Assembly (NCBI RefSeq): GCF_002632465.1
Contig: NZ_NIBS01000001.1
Span: 93,830-157,829, forward strand
Direction of reading: 5' to 3'
DNA: 64,000 nucleotides
Source: Xenorhabdus budapestensis
GTDB lineage: Bacteria; Pseudomonadota; Gammaproteobacteria; Enterobacterales; Enterobacteriaceae
Positions 18,969 to 28,716 of the stretch are shown here, piece after piece; position 1 is the first letter of the stretch, and the number at the start of each line of letters is the position of its first letter. The notes below the pieces were generated by a model. The model was not told the origin of the DNA and did not search any database. It worked only from the letters and a program-made list of their open reading frames with translations. Both the position numbers and the translations under genes were made by a program.

Positions 18969-19080
18969 CGAACCTCACTTATATTTCATCTATCTTGCTG
19001 ATTATCGCTGTGGGTGATCAAAAAAGTTATGATACACCTCTGATACAGACTACCTGTTTTGAAGGAACCTAGGATATATC

Positions 19081-19626
19081 ATGTCGAAAAGTGAGAACAA
19101 TCTTATCTGGATAGATTTAGAGATGACGGGCTTGGATCCAGAGCGCGATCGCATAATTGAAATTGCGACAATCGTTACCGATTCGGAACTGAATATCCTC
19201 GCGGAGGGGCCAGTTATCGCAGTACATCAGTCAGATGAACAACTGGCACTGATGGATGATTGGAACGTTCGAACGCACACCGCCAGCGGGTTAGCGGAAC
19301 GTGTAAAGCAGAGTTTATTTAATGAGGCTGAGGCTGAGAAAGCAACTATTGCTTTTCTGGAGCAGTGGGTGCCGGCAGGAAAATCACCTGTCTGTGGTAA
19401 TAGCATAGGTCAGGATCGCCGTTTTCTATTCTGCTATATGCCTGAATTGGAAAAATATTTTCACTATCGTTATCTGGATGTGAGTACGCTTAAGGAGTTG
19501 GCGCGTCGTTGGAAACCTGAATTGCTGGCCGGATTAAGCAAGAAGAATACCCATCAGGCATTGGATGATATCCGGGAATCAATTGCTGAACTGGTTTATT
19601 ACCGTGAGCATTTTATCCAGAAGTAA
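19081..19626 (+). CDS. orn: Oligoribonuclease
   Basis: Orn degrades the final di- to pentanucleotides from RNA decay and pGpG from c-di-GMP turnover. The 181-residue DEDDh exonuclease has [10 protein letters not shown] (first Asp-Glu pair), [11 protein letters not shown] (second Asp), and [11 protein letters not shown] (His and last Asp). The length equals that of Escherichia Orn. As in Escherichia, a tRNA-Gly gene follows downstream. Confidence 0.97.
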   Translation: MSKSENNLIWIDLEMTGLDPERDRIIEIATIVTDSELNILAEGPVIAVHQSDEQLALMDDWNVRTHTASGLAERVKQSLFNEAEAEKATIAFLEQWVPAGKSPVCGNSIGQDRRFLFCYMPELEKYFHYRYLDVSTLKELARRWKPELLAGLSKKNTHQALDDIRESIAELVYYREHFIQK

Positions 19627-19806
19627 GGAGTGGTATTTCACTGAGTATCTGTTGATTAAAGTGGGATTGAGAACCCACTTTAATCGAAGTTTATCGTCGT
19701 TACCAAAATTTGTATATAAATCAATCATTTATTTGATGATTAAGCAGATAATTCGTCGAATTAATCATCAATCAGAGGAAAAATGCAATTTTTTATGTTT
19801 TGGGGC

Positions 19807-19834
19807 TTGCCAGAAGAAGAATTCTTCGTATAAT
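19807..19834 (+). promoter_or_regulatory. Sigma-70 promoter of the first tRNA-Gly
   Basis: TTGCCA (19807-19812) and a perfect TATAAT (19829-19834) are 16 bases apart. The discriminator that follows is GC-rich (GCGCTCCC), as in growth-rate controlled stable RNA promoters. Confidence 0.8.
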
Positions 19835-19884
19835 GCGCTCCCGTACCGACGAAGAATTTCGAAAGTACAGCACGCCAAAATTAA

Positions 19885-19960
<76 letters not shown>

Positions 19961-20001
19961 AATTCAGGACAGTAGATTTTATAATAGTCTGCAAGTCATA
20001 G

Positions 20002-20027
20002 AAAAAGCGCCAAAAGGCGCTTTTTTT
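20002..20027 (+). terminator. Terminator of the first tRNA-Gly
   Basis: AAAAAGCGCC pairs with GGCGCTTTTTTT around an AAAA loop, 41 bases after the tRNA. Confidence 0.88.
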
Positions 20028-20276
20028 GTAATTTCAGCCTGACCAATCCATAAGGATTGATGTTGACCGATATTCGATCCCTCTGCTAAGTTAAATCTAA
20101 CTTGGTATAATCACCTATAGAAATCAATATTGCCAAAACTCTCCAAACCGAGAATAAGCGTATTATTTTATAGAAACGTTTTCCTTTTCCATACCAGTTT
20201 TCTGCACAGTTTCTCCAACCTGTCCCTGGCCGTTTTTCAGGGATATTTATCCATCAAATTAAGAGGATAGTACGGA

Positions 20277-21710
20277 ATGAACTATGATGTCATTGTTGTA
20301 GGATCTGGTGCTATTGCAGGTTCGCTTGCTTATGAACTTATCAGTCGCCGATTGAAAGTATGCAGGGTGGGAAGTCTTGATCGTAGCAATGCTGCATCAA
20401 GAGCTGCAGGAGCAATGAATGGTTGTTTTGGTGAGGTAACAAGCGGTCTTATTGCGAGTGACTATGGGACGTTGAAACTCAAAATGGATCGTGTCGCGAA
20501 AGATTGCTGGTCAACATGGGCACAGCGTTTGGCTGCCTCTTCAGGGGATACTCGTCCTTTGTTTACGGCAAAAGGGACGCATGTCATTCTCAATACCGCA
20601 GGTATGGCTGAGGTTGATAGTGTTAACTATGATGCTATAGAGCGTACGCTTCGTGAGCACAATGAACCTTATCAAATTGTTGATCCAGAATTGATTAAGG
20701 GAATGAAAGCGAACAACTTAATGCGTTCACTCAAAGGGCTTTATATTTCAGAGGAACATGCCCTTAATTCCCATATATTGCTTGAAATGTTGGATTCTGC
20801 CTTTTTCAAGGAGGGGGGAGAGATCGTCGATAACAATGTTAAGCGCATTCTCACAAAAAACGGTGCTGTAACTGGTGTTGAAACCGTTGATGATAGGCGT
20901 CTTACCGCAGGTAAAGTGATTATCGCAGCAGGCGTACAGTCGCTTGATGTATTATCAGACCAATCTTCTATCGTGCAGAAAATTCCCCCACTTTTTTCAG
21001 GCTATGGAGTGTCTGTTTTACTCAAACTCAAAAACGCTGATGCACTACCAACCTCGGTTATTCGTACTCCGAATCGTGCATTTGCTTGTGGTCTGCATTG
21101 TGTGCCGCGTGGGGATGGTGTTCTTTACGTCGGTGCAACCAACCTTGTGAAAAACCAACCTCATAAGTATGGGTCAATTGCTACCGTCCAGTTCCTTCTG
21201 GAGTGCACTTACAATCAGATAAACGTTGATTTGTATGAATCAGAGATAATTGCAATCCAGGTTGGCAATCGGCCTGTCTCCGCAGATGGTTTTCCATTGA
21301 TTGGCGAGTGTGGCATTGATGGGGTATGGCTTGTGACTGGCACTTACCGGGACGGTCTGCACCAATCCCCGCTTTTAGCCGACTATGTTGCGAATGAAAT
21401 AATGGGATTGCCGAATCAGAATATTGATTTAAAAGACTTTACCCCTATTCGTCCACCTTTAGTCGGGTTTGAGCGGGATATGATTGTTTTGGAAGCGGCA
21501 AAACAAACGGTAGCGATGGGTTATGAAAATATGTGGAATATCAAACCAGGATGGGAAAGCGTTATCAACGAAGGTTTACTCCGTAAGTATCAGGCACAGG
21601 CTGAATTGATCGATAAAACCTTCACGCCACCTCCTGAATTGGTTGCATTCTCTTGCCGTGAAGAGCAGATAACAGAGCGATTACGTGCTTACTACAACTG
21701 TTGGAAGTAA
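20277..21710 (+). CDS. FAD-dependent oxidoreductase, DAO (D-amino acid/glycine oxidase) family
   Basis: A 477-residue flavoenzyme. The N-terminal VVGSGAIAGSLAYEL is the dinucleotide-binding GxGxxG turn, AASRAAGAMN is the second FAD contact, and GNRPVSADGFPLIGE followed by VTGTYRDGLHQSPLLADYVA is the DAO C-terminal FAD motif. Family members oxidise amines or amino acids with oxygen as acceptor in the cytoplasm. After the DAO core (ending about residue 385) there is an extra tail of about 90 residues that I do not recognise. AAGAGGA precedes the ATG. The gene stands alone between a tRNA-Gly terminator and a converging oxidoreductase gene, in the segment bounded by the two tRNA-Gly copies. Substrate unknown; a role in secondary metabolism is possible. 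Confidence 0.8.
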   Translation: MNYDVIVVGSGAIAGSLAYELISRRLKVCRVGSLDRSNAASRAAGAMNGCFGEVTSGLIASDYGTLKLKMDRVAKDCWSTWAQRLAASSGDTRPLFTAKGTHVILNTAGMAEVDSVNYDAIERTLREHNEPYQIVDPELIKGMKANNLMRSLKGLYISEEHALNSHILLEMLDSAFFKEGGEIVDNNVKRILTKNGAVTGVETVDDRRLTAGKVIIAAGVQSLDVLSDQSSIVQKIPPLFSGYGVSVLLKLKNADALPTSVIRTPNRAFACGLHCVPRGDGVLYVGATNLVKNQPHKYGSIATVQFLLECTYNQINVDLYESEIIAIQVGNRPVSADGFPLIGECGIDGVWLVTGTYRDGLHQSPLLADYVANEIMGLPNQNIDLKDFTPIRPPLVGFERDMIVLEAAKQTVAMGYENMWNIKPGWESVINEGLLRKYQAQAELIDKTFTPPPELVAFSCREEQITERLRAYYNCWK

Positions 21711-21774
21711 TAAATTTGCTGAAGAGAATAAGACTGTTGGACATCACCGTTATTAGTGATGTCCATGTGTATCA

Positions 21775-24700
21775 TCATACAGTTTTTTCCAGCTCTTTTA
21801 GCAAAGCTACCTTGCGTTCCTGCATATTTTTTATCGCTTTTTGTTTCACATGCCCGAAACCTCGTACCTGATCAGGCAGAGTGGCAATTTGTTGACAAAT
21901 TGCCAGGTTATTGCGATTCAATTTTTCTATCAGAAAATCAATCAATCGCTCATATTCGAGTAGTAAACTTCTTTCCTGTTTACGCTCTTCCTGATAGCTG
22001 AAAATATCAAAAACTGTACCACGAAATAGTTTACATGCTGCAAGAAAGCGAAAAACAGGAATGATCCACGTGCCATATTCCTGTTTTCCTCGCTCACCTG
22101 TCCGGGGATCTTTGCGATTGAAAAAAGGAAGACTCAGATGAAAGCGGATCTTACCTGCATTATCAAATTGTGAACGAAGATTATCAAAAAAACCTGTTTT
22201 GACGTAGAGACGGGCAACTTCATATTCATCTTTATACGCCATTAGTTTGAACAAATTCTCAGCAATAGACTTAGTCAGGTCTTCTGCATCAATTTGTTGA
22301 GCCGTTTGTTGGACTTGTGCAATACGGCTCAAATAGCGGAGTGCATATTTTTCATTCTGATAATCAACCAGAAGTCTATATCTATGCAAAATAAGATCAT
22401 CCAGCGTCTCAATAGTCTGTTTCGGTTTAACATACAGAAAATTATCCAGAAGTTCTGGCTTTTCAGCAGCAATGCGGCCGAGATGGAAGGCTCGTTGTGC
22501 ATTATTTGCAATGTTCTCTGTTGGATGGGACATGTTCTGAATGGCGCTCTCTATAGAGGATAGCTTGATTGGGATCTGACCAAGTTGCCAGGCATAACCG
22601 ATTAAGACGATATTAGTTTGATTTCTGTCACCGACCAAATCTGCGGCAATTTGCTCTGCGTCAACAGATTGCAGTGTCTGGCAATATTGGTGAAGAGTAT
22701 CCAGCATCTTGGTATGATCCAATTTCAGCATGGGATTTCTTAACATATTGCCGATTTGCGTCTTATGGGTATTAAGTACGCAGTTGGATCCTGTTTTCGA
22801 CATCACTTCTAGTGAGTTTTGCCCCGTTGCAGCAACTAAATCAGCCGCAAGGACGAGATTGGCGCGTCCCCGGTCAATTCTGACCTGATGTAGTTTATTG
22901 ACATCCCGGCTGAATCGAATGTGGGTTATTGCTTCTCCGCCTTTTTGGGCAAAACCAGTAAAATCAAGCAAGCTGACGGCGTAGTTTTCTATTTTGGCAG
23001 CGATACCAAGCAGGCGGCCAGCGGTGATAATACCAGTACCACCTACACCAACGAATAAGATTTCATAAGGGGTGTCTGTGGAATTTAAGGCTGGTTGGGG
23101 AAGTTTATTCAGTAGCTTATCAAGCTTTTTTTGTGGCAATGTCTTGCCGGTGTCTTGGCGTGGTTCCGCGTTTTCTATAGTGATAAAGCTGGGACAAAAA
23201 CCTTTCAGACAGGATAGATCTGAATTGCAAGCATGCTGATCTATCGCGCGTTTAGTGCCTAGGGATGTCTCGGTTGGGATCACTGCAAGGCAATTGGATT
23301 GTATCTGGCAATCACCACATCCTTCACAGACGGACTCGTTAATCACTGCTCGTCTTGTCGCTTTCGGTACTAATCCTCTTTTTCTTTTACGTCGTAATTC
23401 TGTTGCGCAGGCTTGATCATAAATGATGGCAGTCACGCCATCAGTGTCTCGAAAGCGTTTCTGTATATCTTCAAGAAAATCCCGTTGATAAGCATTCACT
23501 CTGGCAGGAAGTCTGTTTTTACCTTTATATTTATCAGGCTCATCGGTCACAATTGCGACATCTTTCACACCTTCAGCCAGCATTAAAGACGCGATCTGCG
23601 TTATGGTAATGTTCCCATCCAGTGGTTGCCCGCCTGTCATTGCCACCGCCTCATTAAACAGCAGTTTATAAGTAATGTGGCTTCCCGCAGCGACTGCCTG
23701 ACGAATAGCTAAATGTCCGGAATGGAAGTAAGTGCCATCTCCCAGATTTTGAAAGACATGAGAACGATTAATAAAGGGGGAATGGCCTACCCAGTCGGTA
23801 CCTTCAGCCCCCATTGCTGTCAGTCCATATCCTGTATTTCGATCCATCCACGAGGCCATGATATGACACCCAATGCCGATTTGAGCCTGACTGCCCTCTG
23901 GTAGACGGGTCGAAGTACTGTGAGGACAGCCCGCACAGAAATAGGGAGTACGTTTGGGGAGCATAATATCGTGCAGTGCAGTTTGGGTTGACCATTCCAA
24001 AGGAACAGAGAGGAATAAATTGAATTTCTTCAGCCACCCTGCAAGCAGAGGAGCAAGCCGTGAAGGACGTAACTCTATGTCTGTGGGCACAAGTTTTTGG
24101 CCGAGATGATTATGTTTACCTATCAGGTTGATATGTTGTGGCAAATTAATGAGATGCCGTGCGAGTAGCATTTCGACTACAGAGTTTTTTTCTTCAATGA
24201 CAAAAATATCAGTAACCTGTGATGCGATTTCGCTGAGAAGTGGGGATAAAGGATAAACCAGACGTATATGGACAAAAGCAATACCGTGTTTTGCTAATTC
24301 AGAAGGAGGTAAACCTCCGGCACGCAGGGCTTCTAAAACATCCCGATGGGCTTTGCCGACGGTAACTAATAAAGCTTGTGGATGTGAACATGGAACAATG
24401 AGTTGATCAATTGGGTTAAGTTTGGCGAAATCCTGAACAGCTTTAAGTTTATAAGCTAAACGCTGTTCTATTTGAGGGCTGGGGAGATCAGGCCAACGCC
24501 AATGAAGCCCACTTGGGCCGGGATCAACTTGAGGTATTTCATATTCAGGAATAGGCTTACTCTCCCTGATAGCACTACTTTCCACAACTTCACTGATTGC
24601 TTTAAAGCCAATCCAAGCCCCACTTACCCGGGATGCAGTCCAGCCCCATAATCCCACATCATAATAATCAGAAACGGAGGCCGGATGTAAGATTGGCATG

Positions 24701-25167
24701 CTCCACGCCATCAAAGCGAGATCAGATTGGTGAGACATGGAAGAAGACACACAGCCATGATCGTCACCAAGGATAACCAGCACACCGCCATTAGGGGAAG
24801 AGCCATAGGCATTGCCATGCCTGAGTGCATCTCCAGAACGGTCGACGCCCGGTCCTTTGCCATACCACATGCCAAAAACGCCAGTAACATTGCGATCAGG
24901 GTCAGATTCAACTTTTTGGGTACCATAAATCGCAGTAGCCGCCAGATCTTCATTGACTGCGGGCTGGAAATGAATATTGGCCTGAGCCAGTTTTTTACTG
25001 TTCTGCCATAATGTCTGATCTAAACGGGCTAATGGTGAACCCCGATATCCTGAAACAAATCCTGCTGTATTAAGATTACGGCTTCTATCCAGCTCAGCCT
25101 GAGCCAGAAGAAGCTCGATAAGAGCATCGGTGCCAGTAACAAATTTAGGTGGATAATATTGAGTCAT
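21775..25167 (-). CDS. Fused indolepyruvate ferredoxin oxidoreductase family protein
   Basis: A 1130-residue enzyme that joins in one chain the alpha (IorA) and beta (IorB) parts of the oxygen-sensitive 2-oxoacid:ferredoxin oxidoreductases. Residues about 15-270 are the pyrimidine-binding domain (GFVSGYRGSPLARLDQ). Residues about 420-600 are the thiamine-diphosphate domain (FCAGCPHSTSTRLPEGS, GAEGTDWVG). A cysteine-rich segment, CEGCGDCQIQSNC (about 645-657), may bind iron-sulfur. Residues about 715-910 are the gamma/beta domain (VGVGGTGIITAGRLLG). The family decarboxylates aryl or branched 2-oxoacids to acyl-CoA in amino acid breakdown. It is encoded opposite to the flavoenzyme gene and converges on it. 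Exact substrate not determinable. Confidence 0.9.
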   Translation of the reverse strand: MTQYYPPKFVTGTDALIELLLAQAELDRSRNLNTAGFVSGYRGSPLARLDQTLWQNSKKLAQANIHFQPAVNEDLAATAIYGTQKVESDPDRNVTGVFGMWYGKGPGVDRSGDALRHGNAYGSSPNGGVLVILGDDHGCVSSSMSHQSDLALMAWSMPILHPASVSDYYDVGLWGWTASRVSGAWIGFKAISEVVESSAIRESKPIPEYEIPQVDPGPSGLHWRWPDLPSPQIEQRLAYKLKAVQDFAKLNPIDQLIVPCSHPQALLVTVGKAHRDVLEALRAGGLPPSELAKHGIAFVHIRLVYPLSPLLSEIASQVTDIFVIEEKNSVVEMLLARHLINLPQHINLIGKHNHLGQKLVPTDIELRPSRLAPLLAGWLKKFNLFLSVPLEWSTQTALHDIMLPKRTPYFCAGCPHSTSTRLPEGSQAQIGIGCHIMASWMDRNTGYGLTAMGAEGTDWVGHSPFINRSHVFQNLGDGTYFHSGHLAIRQAVAAGSHITYKLLFNEAVAMTGGQPLDGNITITQIASLMLAEGVKDVAIVTDEPDKYKGKNRLPARVNAYQRDFLEDIQKRFRDTDGVTAIIYDQACATELRRKRKRGLVPKATRRAVINESVCEGCGDCQIQSNCLAVIPTETSLGTKRAIDQHACNSDLSCLKGFCPSFITIENAEPRQDTGKTLPQKKLDKLLNKLPQPALNSTDTPYEILFVGVGGTGIITAGRLLGIAAKIENYAVSLLDFTGFAQKGGEAITHIRFSRDVNKLHQVRIDRGRANLVLAADLVAATGQNSLEVMSKTGSNCVLNTHKTQIGNMLRNPMLKLDHTKMLDTLHQYCQTLQSVDAEQIAADLVGDRNQTNIVLIGYAWQLGQIPIKLSSIESAIQNMSHPTENIANNAQRAFHLGRIAAEKPELLDNFLYVKPKQTIETLDDLILHRYRLLVDYQNEKYALRYLSRIAQVQQTAQQIDAEDLTKSIAENLFKLMAYKDEYEVARLYVKTGFFDNLRSQFDNAGKIRFHLSLPFFNRKDPRTGERGKQEYGTWIIPVFRFLAACKLFRGTVFDIFSYQEERKQERSLLLEYERLIDFLIEKLNRNNLAICQQIATLPDQVRGFGHVKQKAIKNMQERKVALLKELEKTV

Positions 25168-25472
25168 ATGTTCAGGCCTTACTGAAGGGCAATCACCGTG
25201 TAAGATACGACTAAAAAATGGTTCTAATCTATTTCCAGCAAATTATTCCGACAAGTACAAATCTTATTAGGGGGATGGTTGTATATATAATGTTAAATTT
25301 TAAGGGCCCCTTCACTTATAAAGTTGCAATTTTGTTGCTAGATCTTGAGGTCTATTGGATATAATGTTTGTATCATAAACAGTTATGAAGCTTTGTAGCA
25401 TCATATTTGTGTAATATATTTGTTCTGTTGGATGTCTTTTAAGCGTTCAGTCTTGATGTGCAAGTAAATGGC
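25168..25472. other. Spacer upstream of the fused oxidoreductase gene
   Basis: No gene is visible in this 305-base stretch. It should contain the minus-strand promoter of the oxidoreductase gene and leads into the promoter of the second tRNA-Gly. Confidence 0.45.
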
Positions 25473-25501
25473 TTGCCATCTTTGTTGAAGGCGTTCATAA
25501 T
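25473..25501 (+). promoter_or_regulatory. Sigma-70 promoter of the second tRNA-Gly
   Basis: TTGCCA (25473-25478) and CATAAT (25496-25501) are 17 bases apart and are followed by a GC-rich discriminator (GGCGTCCG). The -35 box and spacing resemble the promoter of the first copy, but the intervening sequence differs. Confidence 0.65.
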
Positions 25502-25519
25502 GGCGTCCGTTCTTGGGGT

Positions 25520-25595
<76 letters not shown>

Positions 25596-25626
25596 AATCA
25601 TATATCCTTTCTTCAGTAGTACTCAC

Positions 25627-26140
25627 TTAGTTTAATCCTAAACTTAATATAATAGGCAAAGTAATAACAGCAATAATTGTTTGTAGCGTGATGATCGCTG
25701 ACATCAATTGGCTGTCTCCATTTAGCTGGCGGGTTAAGATATAAGCCGTTGGTGCTGTAGGTATTGAGAAAAATAAGATCAGTAAATTGAGTTCTAACAT
25801 ATTGAACTCAAGTAGAAAACCAATAATCCCGGCAATTAATGGCATTAATAATAACCTAGATAGTCTATTGATAATAATCGGCTTTTTTCAGATCTTAGCG
25901 TTGATGGTTGTAAGGATGCACCGATACAAATCAACCCCAATGGAAGGCTTGTACTTGCCAGAATTTTTAAAAATTGCTCTGAACCGTAAGGTAAGCCAAT
26001 TTTGGTCAGGTTGAATGATATCCCGATGAAACAAGCAATAATCAAGGGATTTTTAATGATCACCATCACGAATTATTTATTACAGCGAGAATTGCCCAAA
26101 CTAGCCGTGATAATTGCGGGTTATCCAAAGAAGCGGTAGC
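25627..26140 (-). pseudogene. C-terminal part of an AEC-family (auxin efflux carrier-like) transporter, frameshifted
   Basis: Three adjoining frames on the minus strand together resemble the second half of an AEC permease. SLATASLDNPQLSRLVWAIL comes first, then NPLIIACFIGISFNLTKIGL with STSLPLGLICIGASL, then LMPLIAGIIGFLL with NGDSQLMSAIITLQTIIAV. One frameshift lies near 25850 and another near 26070. The N-terminal half is missing, because the next frame upstream belongs to a different protein. AEC proteins export organic acids or related anions; this copy cannot be functional. Confidence 0.75.
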
Positions 26141-26144
26141 CAGA

Positions 26145-26606
26145 CTATTTATTTACCAGATTGAGCGTTTCAAGCATGGTTTCGGTCATGCCATTATTGA
26201 ACTCAATCATATGACATGTGTAAAAACTGAATATATCTTTAGGATTTTTTAGTAAGCATTTATAAAAATAATTTCTGGCTTGGTAATAATTATTCTTAAT
26301 TAAAGAAATTATTCCTGAGTTGATGAGTTCAACACGCTCATCTGATTCTTTTCCACTTATCATTATTAGTGTATCAAGAAGTGATTTAGCTTGCTCATAT
26401 TTGCTTTTTTCCATTGAAATAAGCAAGTCAGTCATATGTATCTGTAATATTGAAAGAGAGATGTTACTTGAATGGAGCCAATTTATATTTGCAAGTTTTT
26501 CGTTCCTTTTCATTCCCAATATGCAATGATAACATTCGTATATAAACAATAAGTCATCACTTTTGTTTACAATATGCGGTACGTTTGATTTATCATTAAC
26601 AATCAT
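26145..26606 (-). CDS. Unrecognised small soluble protein, possibly helical-repeat
   Basis: A 153-residue protein if translation starts at the ATG at 26606, which has GAGG nine bases upstream; an in-frame ATG 15 bases earlier lacks such a site. There is no signal peptide or membrane segment. The sequence looks all-helical: YEQAKSLLDTLIMIS and NYYQARNYFYKCLLKNPKDI resemble two TPR-like helical pairs. I do not recognise the family, and the C-terminus may be truncated, because the stop codon abuts a broken transporter gene. It is very AT-rich, which suggests acquired DNA. Confidence 0.5.
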   Translation of the reverse strand: MIVNDKSNVPHIVNKSDDLLFIYECYHCILGMKRNEKLANINWLHSSNISLSILQIHMTDLLISMEKSKYEQAKSLLDTLIMISGKESDERVELINSGIISLIKNNYYQARNYFYKCLLKNPKDIFSFYTCHMIEFNNGMTETMLETLNLVNK

Positions 26607-27152
26607 AGATAACAACCTCATTTATAATTGATTATCCAATATGTTATTTATGTATTAGCTTATAGCTCAACGATATAAAAAATATACAGTAAAGAGAAAT
26701 GAAAATTAATGAGTTATCTCACAATAAGAAATTCGTGATGAGTTAGAGTAACATTTTATATTCTTGAGTAATAAATATAATGAAGGGTAGATTAATATAA
26801 TAGATGAAATGGTATTATAAAACTGTAATAACCACTGATTAAACTAATTAACTTATTGTTCATTATTATGATGACATCGCAATTTGATATCGCTTTTATA
26901 GTTAATCCGCATGAATATATCTCATTGCCTTGAAAAGTATATTCTTTTTTTGTGCTGGAAAGAGTAATCAAGACCGATGTCGGTGCAGCTAATAGGCTGC
27001 TGTTTTCTGCGATATTTTAATGAGATGTATCGTAGTCATATTATTCTCAATTGGGGACAATTATCCTTGTATATTGGATTTCCAGTGCTGAATAAAAAGA
27101 TTTCTTTTCTTGACCTTTAGAAATTGTCGTAATTGATAGGAGCATAGAAAAG
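26607..27152. other. AT-rich divergent spacer between the small protein gene and the hpaB-like gene
   Basis: About 545 bases of very low GC with no recognisable gene. A short GCAGC/GCTGC hairpin with a TGTTTT tail lies near 26986-27005. The rest should contain two divergent promoters. A GGAG site at 27140 serves the gene at 27153. Confidence 0.45.
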
Positions 27153-28586
27153 ATGATAAGAACCGGAAAGCAATATATGGAGGATTTACGTGATGGACGC
27201 ACTATTTTTATCAATGGCGAAAAGATCACAGATCATGTGGATCACCCAGCGTTCAGGAATGCGATTAGGTCTGTAGCGAATTTGTATGATTATAAAATTC
27301 AGCATACGGATAAAATGACTTTCACAACGGAAGCTGGCGAGCAGATGAGCCTGTACTGGCAGTTGCCTTCTACCCCTGAACAGCTAATTGCACGAGGTTA
27401 TGCAGCCTATGAATGGGCAAAGCAGACAGTGGGCTGGCTTGGCAGAAGCCCTGATTACACGTCATCAGCACTAGCCGGAATGCTGACACATATTGAGTTA
27501 TTCGAATCTTATTCTCAAGAACGCGCTGATGCTTTGCGAAATTATTTTGCCTATGCGAGTAAGAATGATCTTTATCTGGCTTATGCCCTGATTAGTCCGC
27601 AGGGTGACCGTTCAAAGACACCCGGTGGGCATGATAAGAATATTTATCATGCCCTTGGTGTAGTGGAAAAGAATGCCGAAGGCATTATTGTCCGAGGTGC
27701 TAAAATGCTCGCTACGGGCGCTGTATTGGCTGATGAAGTATTGGTCGGTACTACTAAGCCGCTGAAAAAAGATCTTGATGAACGCTATGCGCTCTCTTTT
27801 GCTATGCCACTCAATACGAAAGGCATAAAAATTATATCCAGACGCTCCTATGAGTTTGGTGCTAATCCCACAGATTATCCATTGTCATCCCGGTTTGATG
27901 AAAATGATTCAATGCTCTATTTCGATGACGTTCTGGTGCCTTGGGAAAGGGTATTTGTCTTTGAAGATATTGAGATGTGCTCTAAGCAGACGGAGTCAAC
28001 GGCTACGGAAATCTTGATGGATATCCAAAGCCTGGCCCGTTATGCAGTAAAATTACACTTTTTAGCGGGATTAGCGCAGGTAATGGCCGAAACCAATGGT
28101 GTCTGCGAATATCCTGCCGTGAAGGAATCACTCGCACAGCTCGCTTGCTACGCCATGAATATTGAAGGGTTGTTTAAGAGTGTGCTCCATTGCCCAAAAG
28201 TTCATAATGGATTCTGCTTACCTGATAAGACCATGCTCTATACGTATCGGGTGATCTCGCAGTCAATGTATCCGAATGTATTGGAGACAATTAGAAAACT
28301 GGCAGGAGGGGGGGTTTTGATGTTGCCGTCAAGTGCGGCTGATTTAGAGGATGATGAAATTTTAAGTGTTATTGAGAAAACACAGTATTCATCCATTGCT
28401 TCACCTGTCGAAAGGGTCAGATTGATGAAGTTGGTGTGGGATGCGGTAGGTTCAGAGTGTGCTTCAAGACACCATCAGTATGAGCTGTTTTATGCCGGAG
28501 CTCCTTATCAAACGTTGGGGCGTCTTTACGGTCAATATGACTGGGAGTCATCAAGAGAACTGGTTGAAAGAATAAAAAAGCTTTAA
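27153..28586 (+). CDS. HpaB-family flavin-dependent aromatic hydroxylase (4-hydroxyphenylacetate 3-monooxygenase, oxygenase component)
   Basis: A 477-residue member of the HpaB/PvcC two-component monooxygenases, which use free FADH2 and oxygen to hydroxylate phenols ortho to the hydroxyl. Conserved segments are the N-terminal TGKQYMEDLRDGRTIFINGE, GHDKNIYHALGVVEKNAEGI, ARYAVKLHFLAGLAQVMAET, and YFDDVLVPWERVFVFEDIEM in the flavin-binding core. The C-terminus reads MLPSSAADL, later SPVERVRLMKLVWDAVGSEC, and ends in LVERIKKL. It is shorter than Escherichia HpaB (about 520). No HpaC-type flavin reductase is in the window, so reduced flavin must come from elsewhere. The gene is isolated by long AT-rich spacers. 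The natural substrate could be 4-hydroxyphenylacetate, tyrosine, or a pathway intermediate. Confidence 0.87.
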   Translation: MIRTGKQYMEDLRDGRTIFINGEKITDHVDHPAFRNAIRSVANLYDYKIQHTDKMTFTTEAGEQMSLYWQLPSTPEQLIARGYAAYEWAKQTVGWLGRSPDYTSSALAGMLTHIELFESYSQERADALRNYFAYASKNDLYLAYALISPQGDRSKTPGGHDKNIYHALGVVEKNAEGIIVRGAKMLATGAVLADEVLVGTTKPLKKDLDERYALSFAMPLNTKGIKIISRRSYEFGANPTDYPLSSRFDENDSMLYFDDVLVPWERVFVFEDIEMCSKQTESTATEILMDIQSLARYAVKLHFLAGLAQVMAETNGVCEYPAVKESLAQLACYAMNIEGLFKSVLHCPKVHNGFCLPDKTMLYTYRVISQSMYPNVLETIRKLAGGGVLMLPSSAADLEDDEILSVIEKTQYSSIASPVERVRLMKLVWDAVGSECASRHHQYELFYAGAPYQTLGRLYGQYDWESSRELVERIKKL

Positions 28587-28684
28587 ATTAATTTTTATCC
28601 TGCTGCTATGTTCATCCTGTTGTCACGTTAAGTTTGCCGGATAATAATGAGTGGCAATAGTTGGTAATGAAATAGTCGCTAAGA

Positions 28685-28716
28685 AAAAAGTGCCAGCATT
28701 GAGTGTTGGCACTTCT
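28685..28716 (+). terminator. Terminator downstream of the hpaB-like gene
   Basis: GTGCCAGCA pairs with TGTTGGCAC (one mismatch) and is preceded by an A run and followed by TTCTTATT. It lies about 100 bases after the stop codon. Confidence 0.6.
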
